NCBI GenBank assembly: GCA_963831235.1
Contig: CAWHPS010000038.1
Coordinates: 49,717-113,716 of the forward strand
Source: CAWHPS01 sp963831235
Lineage (GTDB): Bacteria; Fibrobacterota; OXYB2-FULL-49-7; JAEUSG01
Length of the DNA: 64,000 nt
Direction: 5' to 3'
Shown here piece by piece: positions 16,031-25,100 of this stretch. The notes under the pieces are model-generated. The model searched no databases. It was not told where the DNA came from and worked only from the letters and a program-made list of their open reading frames with translations. Position numbers and translations under genes: made by a program. Position 1 is the first letter of the stretch, and every line of letters starts with the position of its first letter.

Positions 16031-16390
16031 ATGAACGTATCAGCAGCACAAACAAGCCTTGAAAGATTTCTTGAGGTAAAACGCGCAGCAGAGGAGCGTT
16101 TCAAGCAGGCTGCTGTTGCTAAAACCAATTCAGTATCTCCAGCAAAGGAATCTTTTTTTGATATAATCAAGAATTCAGGTAAAAAGGTCGATAATAACTT
16201 ATCAGATAAACCTATAATTGTTGAACAAAAGGCACCTGTTGCACGAAAGAGCTCATCAAGCACAAGTCAAGGTCTTATGTCAGTGTATGGTGTCAACAGA
16301 TATCTGAATAAAAATCTTTCAGAGAGCCCGGCTCGCGAGGAATTGCTTAAAGCAAGACATTTGGGAAAATTATTCGACGCTGTAGCATAA
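16031..16390 (+). CDS. Unrecognised small protein in the flagellar operon
   Basis: The 119-residue hydrophilic protein lies between flgC and fliE, a place usually without a gene. It begins with an amphipathic helix (LERFLEVKRAAEERFKQAA), has a Ser/Lys-rich middle without obvious structure, and ends with a short helical part (LLKARHLGKLFDAVA). There is no signal peptide or membrane segment. Tight spacing and co-direction suggest co-expression with the rod genes. It could be an export cargo, a chaperone, or an assembly factor peculiar to this lineage; I cannot assign it. Confidence 0.6.
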   Translation: MNVSAAQTSLERFLEVKRAAEERFKQAAVAKTNSVSPAKESFFDIIKNSGKKVDNNLSDKPIIVEQKAPVARKSSSSTSQGLMSVYGVNRYLNKNLSESPAREELLKARHLGKLFDAVA

Positions 16391-16418
16391 AATAACAGGA
16401 AACGAGGAGAAAAAGAAA

Positions 16419-16733
16419 ATGGCAGACCTTGGAAACACAATAAACCGGATAGATAAACTTAATAATCCTCTTGAGGTTGGCAAACAGAAGACAGTACTTA
16501 ATGCCGAAGAAGTACCTTCATTCGGCGATACGCTAAAGGGGTTTATAAAAGATGTAAACCATATGCAAAACCATGCTGATCGTTCAATCGAGAAGATGGT
16601 TGCCGGTGAAATAACCGATGTTCACCAGGTAATGGTGGCTGTTGAGGAGGCAAACACGGCCTTTTCGCTCATGATGGAACTGCGCAACAAAGTTTTGGAT
16701 GCATATCAGGAAGTAATGCGCATGCAGGTCTGA
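16419..16733 (+). CDS. fliE: Flagellar hook-basal body protein FliE
   Basis: The 104-residue protein matches FliE, the adaptor between the MS ring and the rod. It contains FGDTLKGFIKDVNHMQ, then IEKMVAGEITDVHQVMVAVEEANTAF, and the C-terminal LMMELRNKVLDAYQEVMRMQV. A good GAGGAGAAA ribosome site precedes the ATG. A hairpin lies in the 90-base gap before fliF. Confidence 0.94.
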   Translation: MADLGNTINRIDKLNNPLEVGKQKTVLNAEEVPSFGDTLKGFIKDVNHMQNHADRSIEKMVAGEITDVHQVMVAVEEANTAFSLMMELRNKVLDAYQEVMRMQV

Positions 16734-16756
16734 TTTTAGATTGAAATATAGGGATA

Positions 16757-16784
16757 GGCCGTGCTTTTGGGAGAAAGCACGGTC
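16757..16784. other. Hairpin between fliE and fliF
   Basis: GGCCGTGCTTT and AAAGCACGGTC can form an 11-bp stem (one G-U-type position) with a 6-base loop in the widest gap inside the flagellar operon. No T-run follows. It could be an mRNA processing or stability element that separates expression of the rod genes from the MS-ring and switch genes. Confidence 0.4.
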
Positions 16785-16823
16785 TTGTCAGTAAGATAAA
16801 AGGGATATAACAGGGAGATTACA

Positions 16824-18368
16824 ATGGCCGATTTCTTCAAGCAGCTTTTGCGCCAGTTGAATGACATCTGGACCCGCCTCTCAACAGGTCAGAAAATTAT
16901 CAGCACATCCGTTGTAGCCCTTACATTGGGAGGGCTCATTGCGCTTATTGTCTGGGCAGGCATGTCCGGGGGCGGTTCAGCTTATGGCACCCTTTTTTCA
17001 AGCGTTGATTTATCCGAATCAGCCACTGTCATAGAGCAGCTTAAAAAAGGCAACTACGAATACAAGATTGAAAACGACGGACGCACGATTGTTGTTCCCA
17101 AAAAGAACCTATATGAACTTCGCATGGTTTTCGCCAAAATGGGACTGCCTAAAAGCGGTCAGATTGGATACGAGATTTTCGATAAAACAAACCTTGGAAT
17201 GACGGATTTTGTTCAGCATCTTAATTACAAGCGCGCGCTTGAAGGCGAGATTGGCAATACGATTCAATACTTAAGCGAGATTGAAAGGGCGCGTGTTCAT
17301 ATCGTCATACCCAAAGAGACAATTTTCATAGAGCGCCAACAAGAACCCACAGCTTCAGTTGTCCTTAAGCTTAAACCAGGCGCAAAGCTTACGGAAGCGC
17401 AGATAGTTGGTATCGCAAACCTTGTTGCATTTTCTGTTGAGGGCTTGAAACGCAAGAACATCAGTATCCTTGACATGGACGGCAATCAACTTTCAAATGC
17501 TTATGGTGACAGTGAAATCGCTGAGCGCACCAGTAACCAGCTCCAGCTTCAGAATAAGGTGGAACAGACACTCGGGAAAAAAGCCTCGGAAATGCTTGAT
17601 GGAGTGCTTGGTCCCAATAAAACAAGGGTCAAGGTTACGGTTGATCTGGATTTTGATCAGATGAACAAGACCGAAGAGATATATGATCCTGAAAGCAAGG
17701 TTGTGCGCAGTGAGGAACGCAACGAGGAACAGGCTCAGGGCGCTCCTACCGGCAACGAAAAAAAGGAAAACTCAATCACCAATTATGAAATAAATAAAAC
17801 AGTAAGGAACATAATAGGCACTGTTGGAAGCATCAAAAAACTTTCAGTTTCAGTGGCGGTTGACGGGACTTATAAACAGGAAGGCAAGGGGAATAAGGAA
17901 TACAAACCAAGGAGTCCCGAAGAAATCCTGAAATTTGAAGAACTGGTAAAGCGTGCGCTCGGCTATTCCGCTGCACGTGGTGATGAAATCGTGGTCTATA
18001 ACCTTCAGTTTGACAATGAATTCATTGACAATGAGCGCACAGCAATGGAGCAGGAAGCCCGGCGCGACATGATAATGGAAATCCTGAAGGGCGCCATGAT
18101 TGTGGCCATAATCCTTATCTTCATACTTTTCCTGCGGTCGCTTGCAAGAAGCCTTGTGGATGCACTTAACCCTCCTGTACCTGATTTTGTCGGCATAGGT
18201 GAAAAGGAAGAAGAGATAGAGGTCCATACGGAAAACAGGCGGACTAATGAAATAATTGAGAAGGTCGAACTCCTTACAAAGGACGATCCCGAATCAGTGG
18301 TCAATATCCTGAGGGGTTGGATACGGGGAGACGGGGCTGCTGCTGCAGGTGGCAATAAAAAAGCATAA
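16824..18368 (+). CDS. fliF: Flagellar MS-ring protein FliF
   Basis: The 514-residue inner-membrane protein forms the MS ring. Transmembrane segments lie at about residues 24-45 and 425-447. The periplasmic part contains YxTLFSSVDLSESATVIEQL, GYEIFDKTNLGMTDFVQ and the conserved RVHIVIPKE strand. The short C-terminal cytoplasmic tail (ESVVNILRGWI) is the FliG-binding helix. Length is close to the usual 520-570. fliG follows after 18 bases. Confidence 0.96.
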   Translation: MADFFKQLLRQLNDIWTRLSTGQKIISTSVVALTLGGLIALIVWAGMSGGGSAYGTLFSSVDLSESATVIEQLKKGNYEYKIENDGRTIVVPKKNLYELRMVFAKMGLPKSGQIGYEIFDKTNLGMTDFVQHLNYKRALEGEIGNTIQYLSEIERARVHIVIPKETIFIERQQEPTASVVLKLKPGAKLTEAQIVGIANLVAFSVEGLKRKNISILDMDGNQLSNAYGDSEIAERTSNQLQLQNKVEQTLGKKASEMLDGVLGPNKTRVKVTVDLDFDQMNKTEEIYDPESKVVRSEERNEEQAQGAPTGNEKKENSITNYEINKTVRNIIGTVGSIKKLSVSVAVDGTYKQEGKGNKEYKPRSPEEILKFEELVKRALGYSAARGDEIVVYNLQFDNEFIDNERTAMEQEARRDMIMEILKGAMIVAIILIFILFLRSLARSLVDALNPPVPDFVGIGEKEEEIEVHTENRRTNEIIEKVELLTKDDPESVVNILRGWIRGDGAAAAGGNKKA

Positions 18369-18386
18369 TAAAACGGAAAGGTAATA

Positions 18387-19451
18387 ATGCCGCAATTTTA
18401 TAAAAGTCAATATGAAGATCAGGCAAAGCAGGATGTAAGTCCCAAGGCCATCAATATACCTGGACCGCGCAAGGCAGCAATTGTGCTGGTCGCCCTTGGA
18501 TCAGAAGTATCATCCAAGATATTTCAGAAAATGAATGATGATGAAGTTGAAAAAATAACTACCGAGATCGCGCGCTTGGAGGGAATCACCCCGGAAATCA
18601 GGGAAAAAGTCCTTGAAGAATTCCACCATCTTACAATGGCCCAGCAGTTCATTTCCCAAGGTGGAATTGAATATGCACGTGAGGTGCTTGAAGCCGCCTT
18701 GGGGCCTGCTAAAGCCAGGGAAATCCTTGAAAAGGTGCAGGATGCCATAAGGACGACCGGCTTCAATCTCCTTGAACATGTTGATCCACAGCAGCTTGTA
18801 AACTTCATACAAAAAGAACACCCACAGACAATAGCGCTCCTCTTAGCTCACATGGGAACCCAGGCTGCGGCCCAGATTTTATCAGCCCTGCCTGCTGAAA
18901 TGCAGGTTGAGGTCGCAACAAGAATAGCCACTATGGAATCCATATCACCCGAAGTACTGGCCCAGGTTGAGCAGGTACTTTCTGACCAGGTCAAGTCACT
19001 CTTCGGCGGAGATGTTTCAGAAATCGGCGGTGTTAAAGCAATTGCCGAGATGTTGAACCTTGTTGATCGTGGTGCGGAAAAGAACATCCTCGGCAACCTC
19101 GAACGCGAGAACCCCGAACTTGCAGCGGAGATCAAGAACCTCATGTTTGTATTCGAAGACATTCTTCTGATTGACGATAGATCAATGCAGCGGGTAATGA
19201 AAGAAGTCGATACAAAAGAACTTTCGCTTGCCCTTAAAGGTAGCAGTGAGGAGGTGCAGATCAAGTTCTTCAAGAACATGTCCTCACGTGCTTCCGAGAT
19301 GATTAAGGAAGAAATGGAGTTCATGGGCCCGGTCCGCCTGAAAGATGTTGAGGAGTGCCAGCAAAGGATAGTGGATGTCATACGTCGCCTGGAGGATGAT
19401 GGCGAAATCATTATTTCAGGCCGCGGCGGTTCAGATGAAGTAGTTGTATAA
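18387..19451 (+). CDS. fliG: Flagellar motor switch protein FliG
   Basis: The 354-residue rotor protein couples stator force to rotation and binds FliF through its N-terminal domain (PGPRKAAIVLVALGSE). The middle domain has EHPQTIALLLAHM, and the C-terminal domain has the charged helix region around DDRSMQRVMKEVDTKEL. About 15 extra residues precede the first helix compared with the E. coli protein. Confidence 0.96.
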   Translation: MPQFYKSQYEDQAKQDVSPKAINIPGPRKAAIVLVALGSEVSSKIFQKMNDDEVEKITTEIARLEGITPEIREKVLEEFHHLTMAQQFISQGGIEYAREVLEAALGPAKAREILEKVQDAIRTTGFNLLEHVDPQQLVNFIQKEHPQTIALLLAHMGTQAAAQILSALPAEMQVEVATRIATMESISPEVLAQVEQVLSDQVKSLFGGDVSEIGGVKAIAEMLNLVDRGAEKNILGNLERENPELAAEIKNLMFVFEDILLIDDRSMQRVMKEVDTKELSLALKGSSEEVQIKFFKNMSSRASEMIKEEMEFMGPVRLKDVEECQQRIVDVIRRLEDDGEIIISGRGGSDEVVV

Positions 19452-19469
19452 AAGTAATAGAAGGATTTC

Positions 19470-20282
19470 ATGGACAAAGCATTGAACAGCCTTTTAATGG
19501 ATGCGGCAGCCAAAGTTCTAAATAAAAAAGCTGTAACATCAATTGAAAAGCCTGGAGTGAAGAAGGCAGACCCGCAAAAATTCTATGCTGATTATGATCT
19601 CTCACTCGGGGAATTCTACATACCCGGCCGTACCAGGCGCGAGTCAGCCACTGAAGAACAGAAGATGATCGCCGGGCTTAAGATGCTAACTGAAAAACTT
19701 CAGAGTGAAAACATTGCACTGCGCAAACAATCTGCCGAAGACAAAGTCAAGGTGCATCAGATTGGTTTTGATGAAGGTCGGAAAAAGGGCGCGGCAGAAG
19801 GATATGAAAAGGGAAAAAATGATCTTAAAGAAGCAATATCAAAGGTGCAGGGGAATCTGATTTCCGTCATAAGATCATTTGAACTTAAAAAGAACGACGT
19901 GCTTAACAACAGCGAACGCAAGGCCCTTGAAATAATATTCCTGGCAGTTGAAAAAATCATACGGCTTGAGGCCAAAACACGAAAAGAGGTTGTGCTGAAC
20001 ATACTGAAATCAGCAATCTCCGAGGTGTCCAAATCTGATAAACTGACCATAAAAATAAACCCCTCTGAAATCGAAGCCGTGAACACAGCAAAGGATTTCT
20101 GGCTGCCTGTCAATGCCCAAATAAAGGAAGTTTTGATAGAGGAGGATTCCCGTGTTGAATGCGGTGGATGCATTCTTGAATCACAGTCAGGCTCTGTTGA
20201 TGCTCGGATAAATGTCCAGATGGAAAAAATAAGGGAGATATTCCTGAAATGCTGGGAAGACGGCATAGGATCTTTTGTATAG
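19470..20282 (+). CDS. fliH: Flagellar export apparatus regulator FliH
   Basis: The 270-residue protein sits in the usual place between fliG and fliI. It has a long glutamate/lysine-rich coiled coil (about residues 60-130) and a C-terminal region with the FliH/HrpE/YscL-type pattern (AVEKIIRLEAKTRKEVVLNIL, then KLTIKINPSEIEAV and RVECGGCILES). FliH binds FliI and FliN and regulates the export ATPase. Sequence identity to model FliH is low, as is normal for this family, so the call relies on pattern plus position. Confidence 0.88.
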   Translation: MDKALNSLLMDAAAKVLNKKAVTSIEKPGVKKADPQKFYADYDLSLGEFYIPGRTRRESATEEQKMIAGLKMLTEKLQSENIALRKQSAEDKVKVHQIGFDEGRKKGAAEGYEKGKNDLKEAISKVQGNLISVIRSFELKKNDVLNNSERKALEIIFLAVEKIIRLEAKTRKEVVLNILKSAISEVSKSDKLTIKINPSEIEAVNTAKDFWLPVNAQIKEVLIEEDSRVECGGCILESQSGSVDARINVQMEKIREIFLKCWEDGIGSFV

Positions 20283-20320
20283 ATAATGACAGGCATGATA
20301 TTTAAAATCCGGCTTATGAT

Positions 20321-21640
20321 ATGTCGCAAACGCTTGAAAAATATTCCACGGTACTCAGTACACCCTTCAAGCCATACCGGGTCAATGGAAAAGTATCCCA
20401 GGTCATAGGCCTTGTAATAGAAGCTGACGGCCCCTCAGCCGGCATAGGCGAAATCTGTCTTTTAGAAAACCAGGGTCGCCCAGCCGGTCGTGCCGAGGTT
20501 GTGGGTTTCAGAAACGAAAAAACGCTCCTGATGCCCCTCGGCGAGATGTCCGGAATCAGGCCCGGGCTTGACGTAATAAGCACAGGACGCCCCCTAAAAG
20601 TTAGCATCGGCCCCGGTCTTCTCGGAAGAATTGTTGACGGGGTTGGAAACCCAATGGATGGCAAAGGGCCCCTTGCATCCGATGAATCACGTCCGGTATT
20701 TGCGCTCCCGCCGAACCCTCTTAAAAGACGCCGCATAGCCGAACCCATGTTAACAGGAATCCGTTCAATAGACGGTCTTCTGACACTTGGCAAGGGTCAG
20801 CGCATGGGAATCTTTGCAGGCTCCGGCGTTGGTAAAAGCGTAACCCTCGGAATGATTGCGCGTCACTGCCTTGCCCAGGTAAATGTAATCGCCCTAATCG
20901 GCGAACGTGGCCGCGAGGTGCGCGAATTCATCGAACGTGATCTTGGGGAGGAGGGGTTAAAACGGAGCGTGGTTGTTGTCGCAACATCCGATCAGCCTGC
21001 CTTAATACGCCTTAAAGGAGCACTGACAGCCACGACCATCGCCGAATACTTCCGCGAAGCTGGAAATGACGTAATGCTCCTTCTTGATTCGTCAACGCGA
21101 ATAGCAATGGCGCAAAGGGAGATCGGCCTTGCAACGGGCGAACCACCGGCAACCAAGGGTTATACGCCCTCGGTCTTCGCGTTTCTACCCAGGCTTCTCG
21201 AACGTGCCGGCACATCCGAGAACGGCTCTATAACCGGTATGTACACTGTTCTTGTTGAAGGTGATGATCTCGATGAACCCATTTCCGATGCCATGCGTGC
21301 AATCCTTGACGGACATATAGTCTTGTCCCGCGCGCTTGCTAATAAAAACCACTACCCGGCAGTTGATATCCTTGCCTCCATAAGCCGTGTCATGCCCGAT
21401 GTAATAACACCTGAACATAAAAAGTTTGCTAAGCGGCTCCTTACACTGATGGCGGAATACAAGGCTGCTGAGGACCTTATTACAATAGGTGCTTATGCCA
21501 AGGGCAGCAATCCCGAGGTTGACAAGGCAATAGCGGTGCTTAACGATGTGAACCAGTTTTTGCGCCAGGAAATAAACGACAAGACCCCCTTTGATGTTAT
21601 TCTCGGTACTCTTAAGAAGATAGTCGGGAGGACCGAATGA
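20321..21640 (+). CDS. fliI: Flagellum-specific ATPase FliI
   Basis: The 439-residue ATPase of the flagellar type III exporter has Walker A AGSGVGKS at 166-173, the conserved GERGREVREF just after residue 190, and Walker B VMLLLDSS at 251-258. SLSLG-like and arginine-finger regions follow in the expected order. It forms the hexamer at the export gate with FliH and FliJ. ATG 20321 begins 38 bases after fliH, and its stop overlaps the fliJ start by 4 bases (ATGA). Confidence 0.96.
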   Translation: MSQTLEKYSTVLSTPFKPYRVNGKVSQVIGLVIEADGPSAGIGEICLLENQGRPAGRAEVVGFRNEKTLLMPLGEMSGIRPGLDVISTGRPLKVSIGPGLLGRIVDGVGNPMDGKGPLASDESRPVFALPPNPLKRRRIAEPMLTGIRSIDGLLTLGKGQRMGIFAGSGVGKSVTLGMIARHCLAQVNVIALIGERGREVREFIERDLGEEGLKRSVVVVATSDQPALIRLKGALTATTIAEYFREAGNDVMLLLDSSTRIAMAQREIGLATGEPPATKGYTPSVFAFLPRLLERAGTSENGSITGMYTVLVEGDDLDEPISDAMRAILDGHIVLSRALANKNHYPAVDILASISRVMPDVITPEHKKFAKRLLTLMAEYKAAEDLITIGAYAKGSNPEVDKAIAVLNDVNQFLRQEINDKTPFDVILGTLKKIVGRTE

Positions 21641-22098
21641 AACGTTTTAGCTTCAATCTTGAGGCCCTTTTAAGGATTTATGCGCGTGCCGAAGAGGAAC
21701 AGAAACGCAGGCTTGGTGAGGCGAATCGTATGCTTTTACTTTCCGAGCAGGAGCTTAAAAGGCTTGGCGAAGAATACGATGATTACCAGCGCAAAGAAAG
21801 CGTAATCCGTGAAAAAGGGGAATCTCTGAATCACATGAAGTTGTATCTGATGTATGTGTTTGATTTAAAGGTCCGGATAGAAAAGCAGAAGCATGTGGTC
21901 AAGGAAGCCTATAGGAATGTCAAGATTGCAAGGGACAGGTTAATCGAGGCCAAGCGCAGGCTTAAATCAATAGAAAGGATAAAGGAAAACAGGTTCCTTG
22001 CCTGGAAAAAGGAACGTCTGCATTTCGAGGCCAAGGTGCTGGATGATATATGCCAGCAGAAATTTATAAGGGAAAGGGCCCATGCAGCAAGTACATAA
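21637..22098 (+). CDS. fliJ: Flagellar export protein FliJ
   Basis: The 153-residue, wholly helical protein starts FSFNLEALLRIYARAEEEQKRRLGEA, as FliJ does, and continues as a two-stranded coiled coil rich in Lys, Arg and Glu. FliJ is the stalk that inserts into the FliI ring and cycles chaperones. It is coupled to fliI by an ATGA overlap and is the last flagellar gene in this cluster. Confidence 0.9.
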   Translation: MKRFSFNLEALLRIYARAEEEQKRRLGEANRMLLLSEQELKRLGEEYDDYQRKESVIREKGESLNHMKLYLMYVFDLKVRIEKQKHVVKEAYRNVKIARDRLIEAKRRLKSIERIKENRFLAWKKERLHFEAKVLDDICQQKFIRERAHAAST

Positions 22099-22144
22099 AA
22101 GACAACCCGCCTCTGCCCCAATGACGTTGACATAAGGTTGATAT

Positions 22145-25100
22145 ATGCCGCCGGACAAAAAGTGGCAATTAAGAAGATTTATGAAAATCTTAAAATTAAT
22201 ATTCCCAAGTTTTCCCCTTCCCTTTTTCTCCCAAGAAAAAGGGAAGGGGTTAGGGGATGGGTTTTCCTGGATTTCTTTCATAATTTCATTGTTCCTGATA
22301 ACCCCATGCCAGGCTTCTGTTTTAACCCTCACTGATTTATCAAACGCCACCGGACTTGTTGATGCTAGGATTCAAGGTGCAGCTGTCACTCCAAAAGTTG
22401 ACAGCGTAAGATATCGTAACTTAACGCCCCGTGATACGCTTGTGAGCGGCCACTATAAGAATTCTCTGTCATTTCCTGTTTATGCGGTCTGGCCGACCAT
22501 TGCATCAACTGCTGAGGGTGAGTTTAATATTTCATACTTATTTTATAAGGACAATGTTTCCGGCCCTGGCGGAAACTATTACATGGAAAAACTGTTCAGG
22601 ATAGATACATTGAATAAATGCATCAATTTCTTTACTCTTCCCTTTGCATCGCAGGCTGATGATGATTCCGCCGGCACTTTTTTAAGCAAACGTATTATGC
22701 CTACAAGTGGTGTTGGACTTTATACAGGCGGTGTTAATACTAAAACTCTTATTGGTCCCAATAAGCGCGTTTATCGTGTTTGTGCAGGATACGGGGGGGG
22801 CAGTGATTCCATTTATGTTCTTGATACTGCTGAAACAGGTCTCGGTGCATCATATCAGTATTTTATCACAAGTCTGGATACTGCTGATATAAATAACAAG
22901 ACTTTCCCTGATTTCTGTATAAACTCCAGGGGAGACACTATTTTTGCTGCATATACGCCTAATGGTTCAGTATCTCCGCCATTGCTTAGAGTGACACCGA
23001 TATGTATTAAAGGACGTGATACTGTTTCAAAGGGAATTTTAACCACCATACTTTCAAGCGCTGCGAGTAGCCGCCGTGATATAAGTATTGATCGTGATTC
23101 AGCCACAGGTAAGTTTCTTATTGCATGCCTTAAAAATGACAACATTCTTGAACTGACCTCAACCAATGCTGATCTTACATCGCCAGTGTCGATTGACGCT
23201 AAAACCGGGCTTCCTTCAATTTCACAGATTTCAAGGAACATAAGGGTCGCAGCCTTGGGACATCAACGCTTTGCAATAGCATTCTGGATGACCCTAAACG
23301 GCTCGGGTGGTGTCCACATGCGGATCGTTGACATATCAGCAGGGGTTAATGTTGTTGATTCTGTTGTGCTTGAGCCGAACGCCGGCCTAGTGCCGTCACT
23401 ATCAGTGCAGAACAACCGCCTTGCAGCAGTATGGCTCAAGGATACCAGGCCCGGCGCCAATACCGGCAGGGTTTTTGGCAAAATTTTTACACTACAGAAC
23501 GGATTAATAGCTGATACGCTTTTTTCCGGCGCCCTTTCCGGCGACAGCACCATAACAAAACTTGTCAATACAGCTCCAGGAAATTACTGCATGGCAGTGG
23601 CACTCGACACAGCCGGCAATATTGCGGCTGCCTATGCAAAACAGGATTCCAGTGTGTATCTTACTTCATGGGCGCCGCTTTTCTATTTTGCAGATACCTC
23701 ATCCGCAATTGTTGAAGACTCTCTTGATAAGACATCGTGGGGCTCTTTTAATGGAGATTCCATAATTTATACTGGATTTAACGCAATAAACAGCGGCAAC
23801 GGTGGTTCTGCAAATATATCTTTCAGGACAAGTACCTCATCATCATTTGTTTCAACTTTTGATCCTGTTGTTACTGCAAGTGTCAAAGGACCTGTTGCGG
23901 GATCCCATTTTCAGTTCAACATTCAGATGATAGCTGCTCTGAACGCGCTTACCAGGCCGCTTGTATCATCTTTGAGCCTTGGGTTTAATGTCAAGCCAAG
24001 AAACGCGAAAATTGACAGCTTCGCAATAAACAGCGGGGCTTATCAAAAGGCCGGAGACACGATTACTGTTTTACCCCGTTCCGACACATTAAAGCTTGTA
24101 GCATCCGGAGAGGATTACGATGACGCATCATATTTAACTCTTACCGTGAACGGCTATTTCTCCTCAGTCAATGTCATGTCACGTGATTCATCCCGCCATT
24201 ACAGCAAACGGTTTACAATTCTTCCGGTAAATTACAGGGACACGGTATTTCCTCTCAAAGTAACAGTAAAAGATACTACAAACTGGAGCAGCGATACATT
24301 CACAGTTTATATAAGGCTTCGGAATGCGCTCCCAACACTAATTGCATCAGACACGGTTTTCCTGTTTGATTCAAAGAGCGGGCATTTGCTTGCCAATAAC
24401 GATACAGTTCGTTTCATGAACAGGCATAAGGCCGTGTTCCGCGCGGACTTCACTGACCTTAATGATCCTCTGGGGCTTGATGGGAGAACATATATTAATG
24501 GAGTATTGCATCGTTCCTCCACACATAGCACGACACTTTTTGATACTCTAACTGATAAGGATTTTGGCAATGATACTTGCAGGTTTTCAATTGCTGTTAA
24601 TGATTCGAGCCTTGGGTCGGATTCAATTTCCATCACTGTGATATCATATAACCTACGGCCATCGCTCACTGCGAGCGATACGGTTTTTCTTTTCAATAAT
24701 AAAACAGGTAATGCCCTGAATAATAATGATACAGTCCGTTTTATGAACAGGCATAAGGTGGTGTTCCGTTCGGATTTTACTGATATTAATGATCCGGATA
24801 GTCTTGGAGGCAGAACTTATGTGAACGGCATATTAAGACGCTCATACTCCAATGTCAAGGTCTTGTATGATACATTAACAGACCATGATTTTAATAATGA
24901 CACATGCAGGTTTTCAATTGCAGTAACTGATCCAAGCAGGGGTTCAGATTCGATTTCCGTTACAGTGATATCGTATAACCTACCACCATCACTCACGGCA
25001 AGTGACACTGTTTATCTTTTCAACAATAAGACAGGTCATGTTTTGAATAATCAGGATACGGTACGTTTCATGAAAAAACACAAGACCGTATTCAGGTCTG

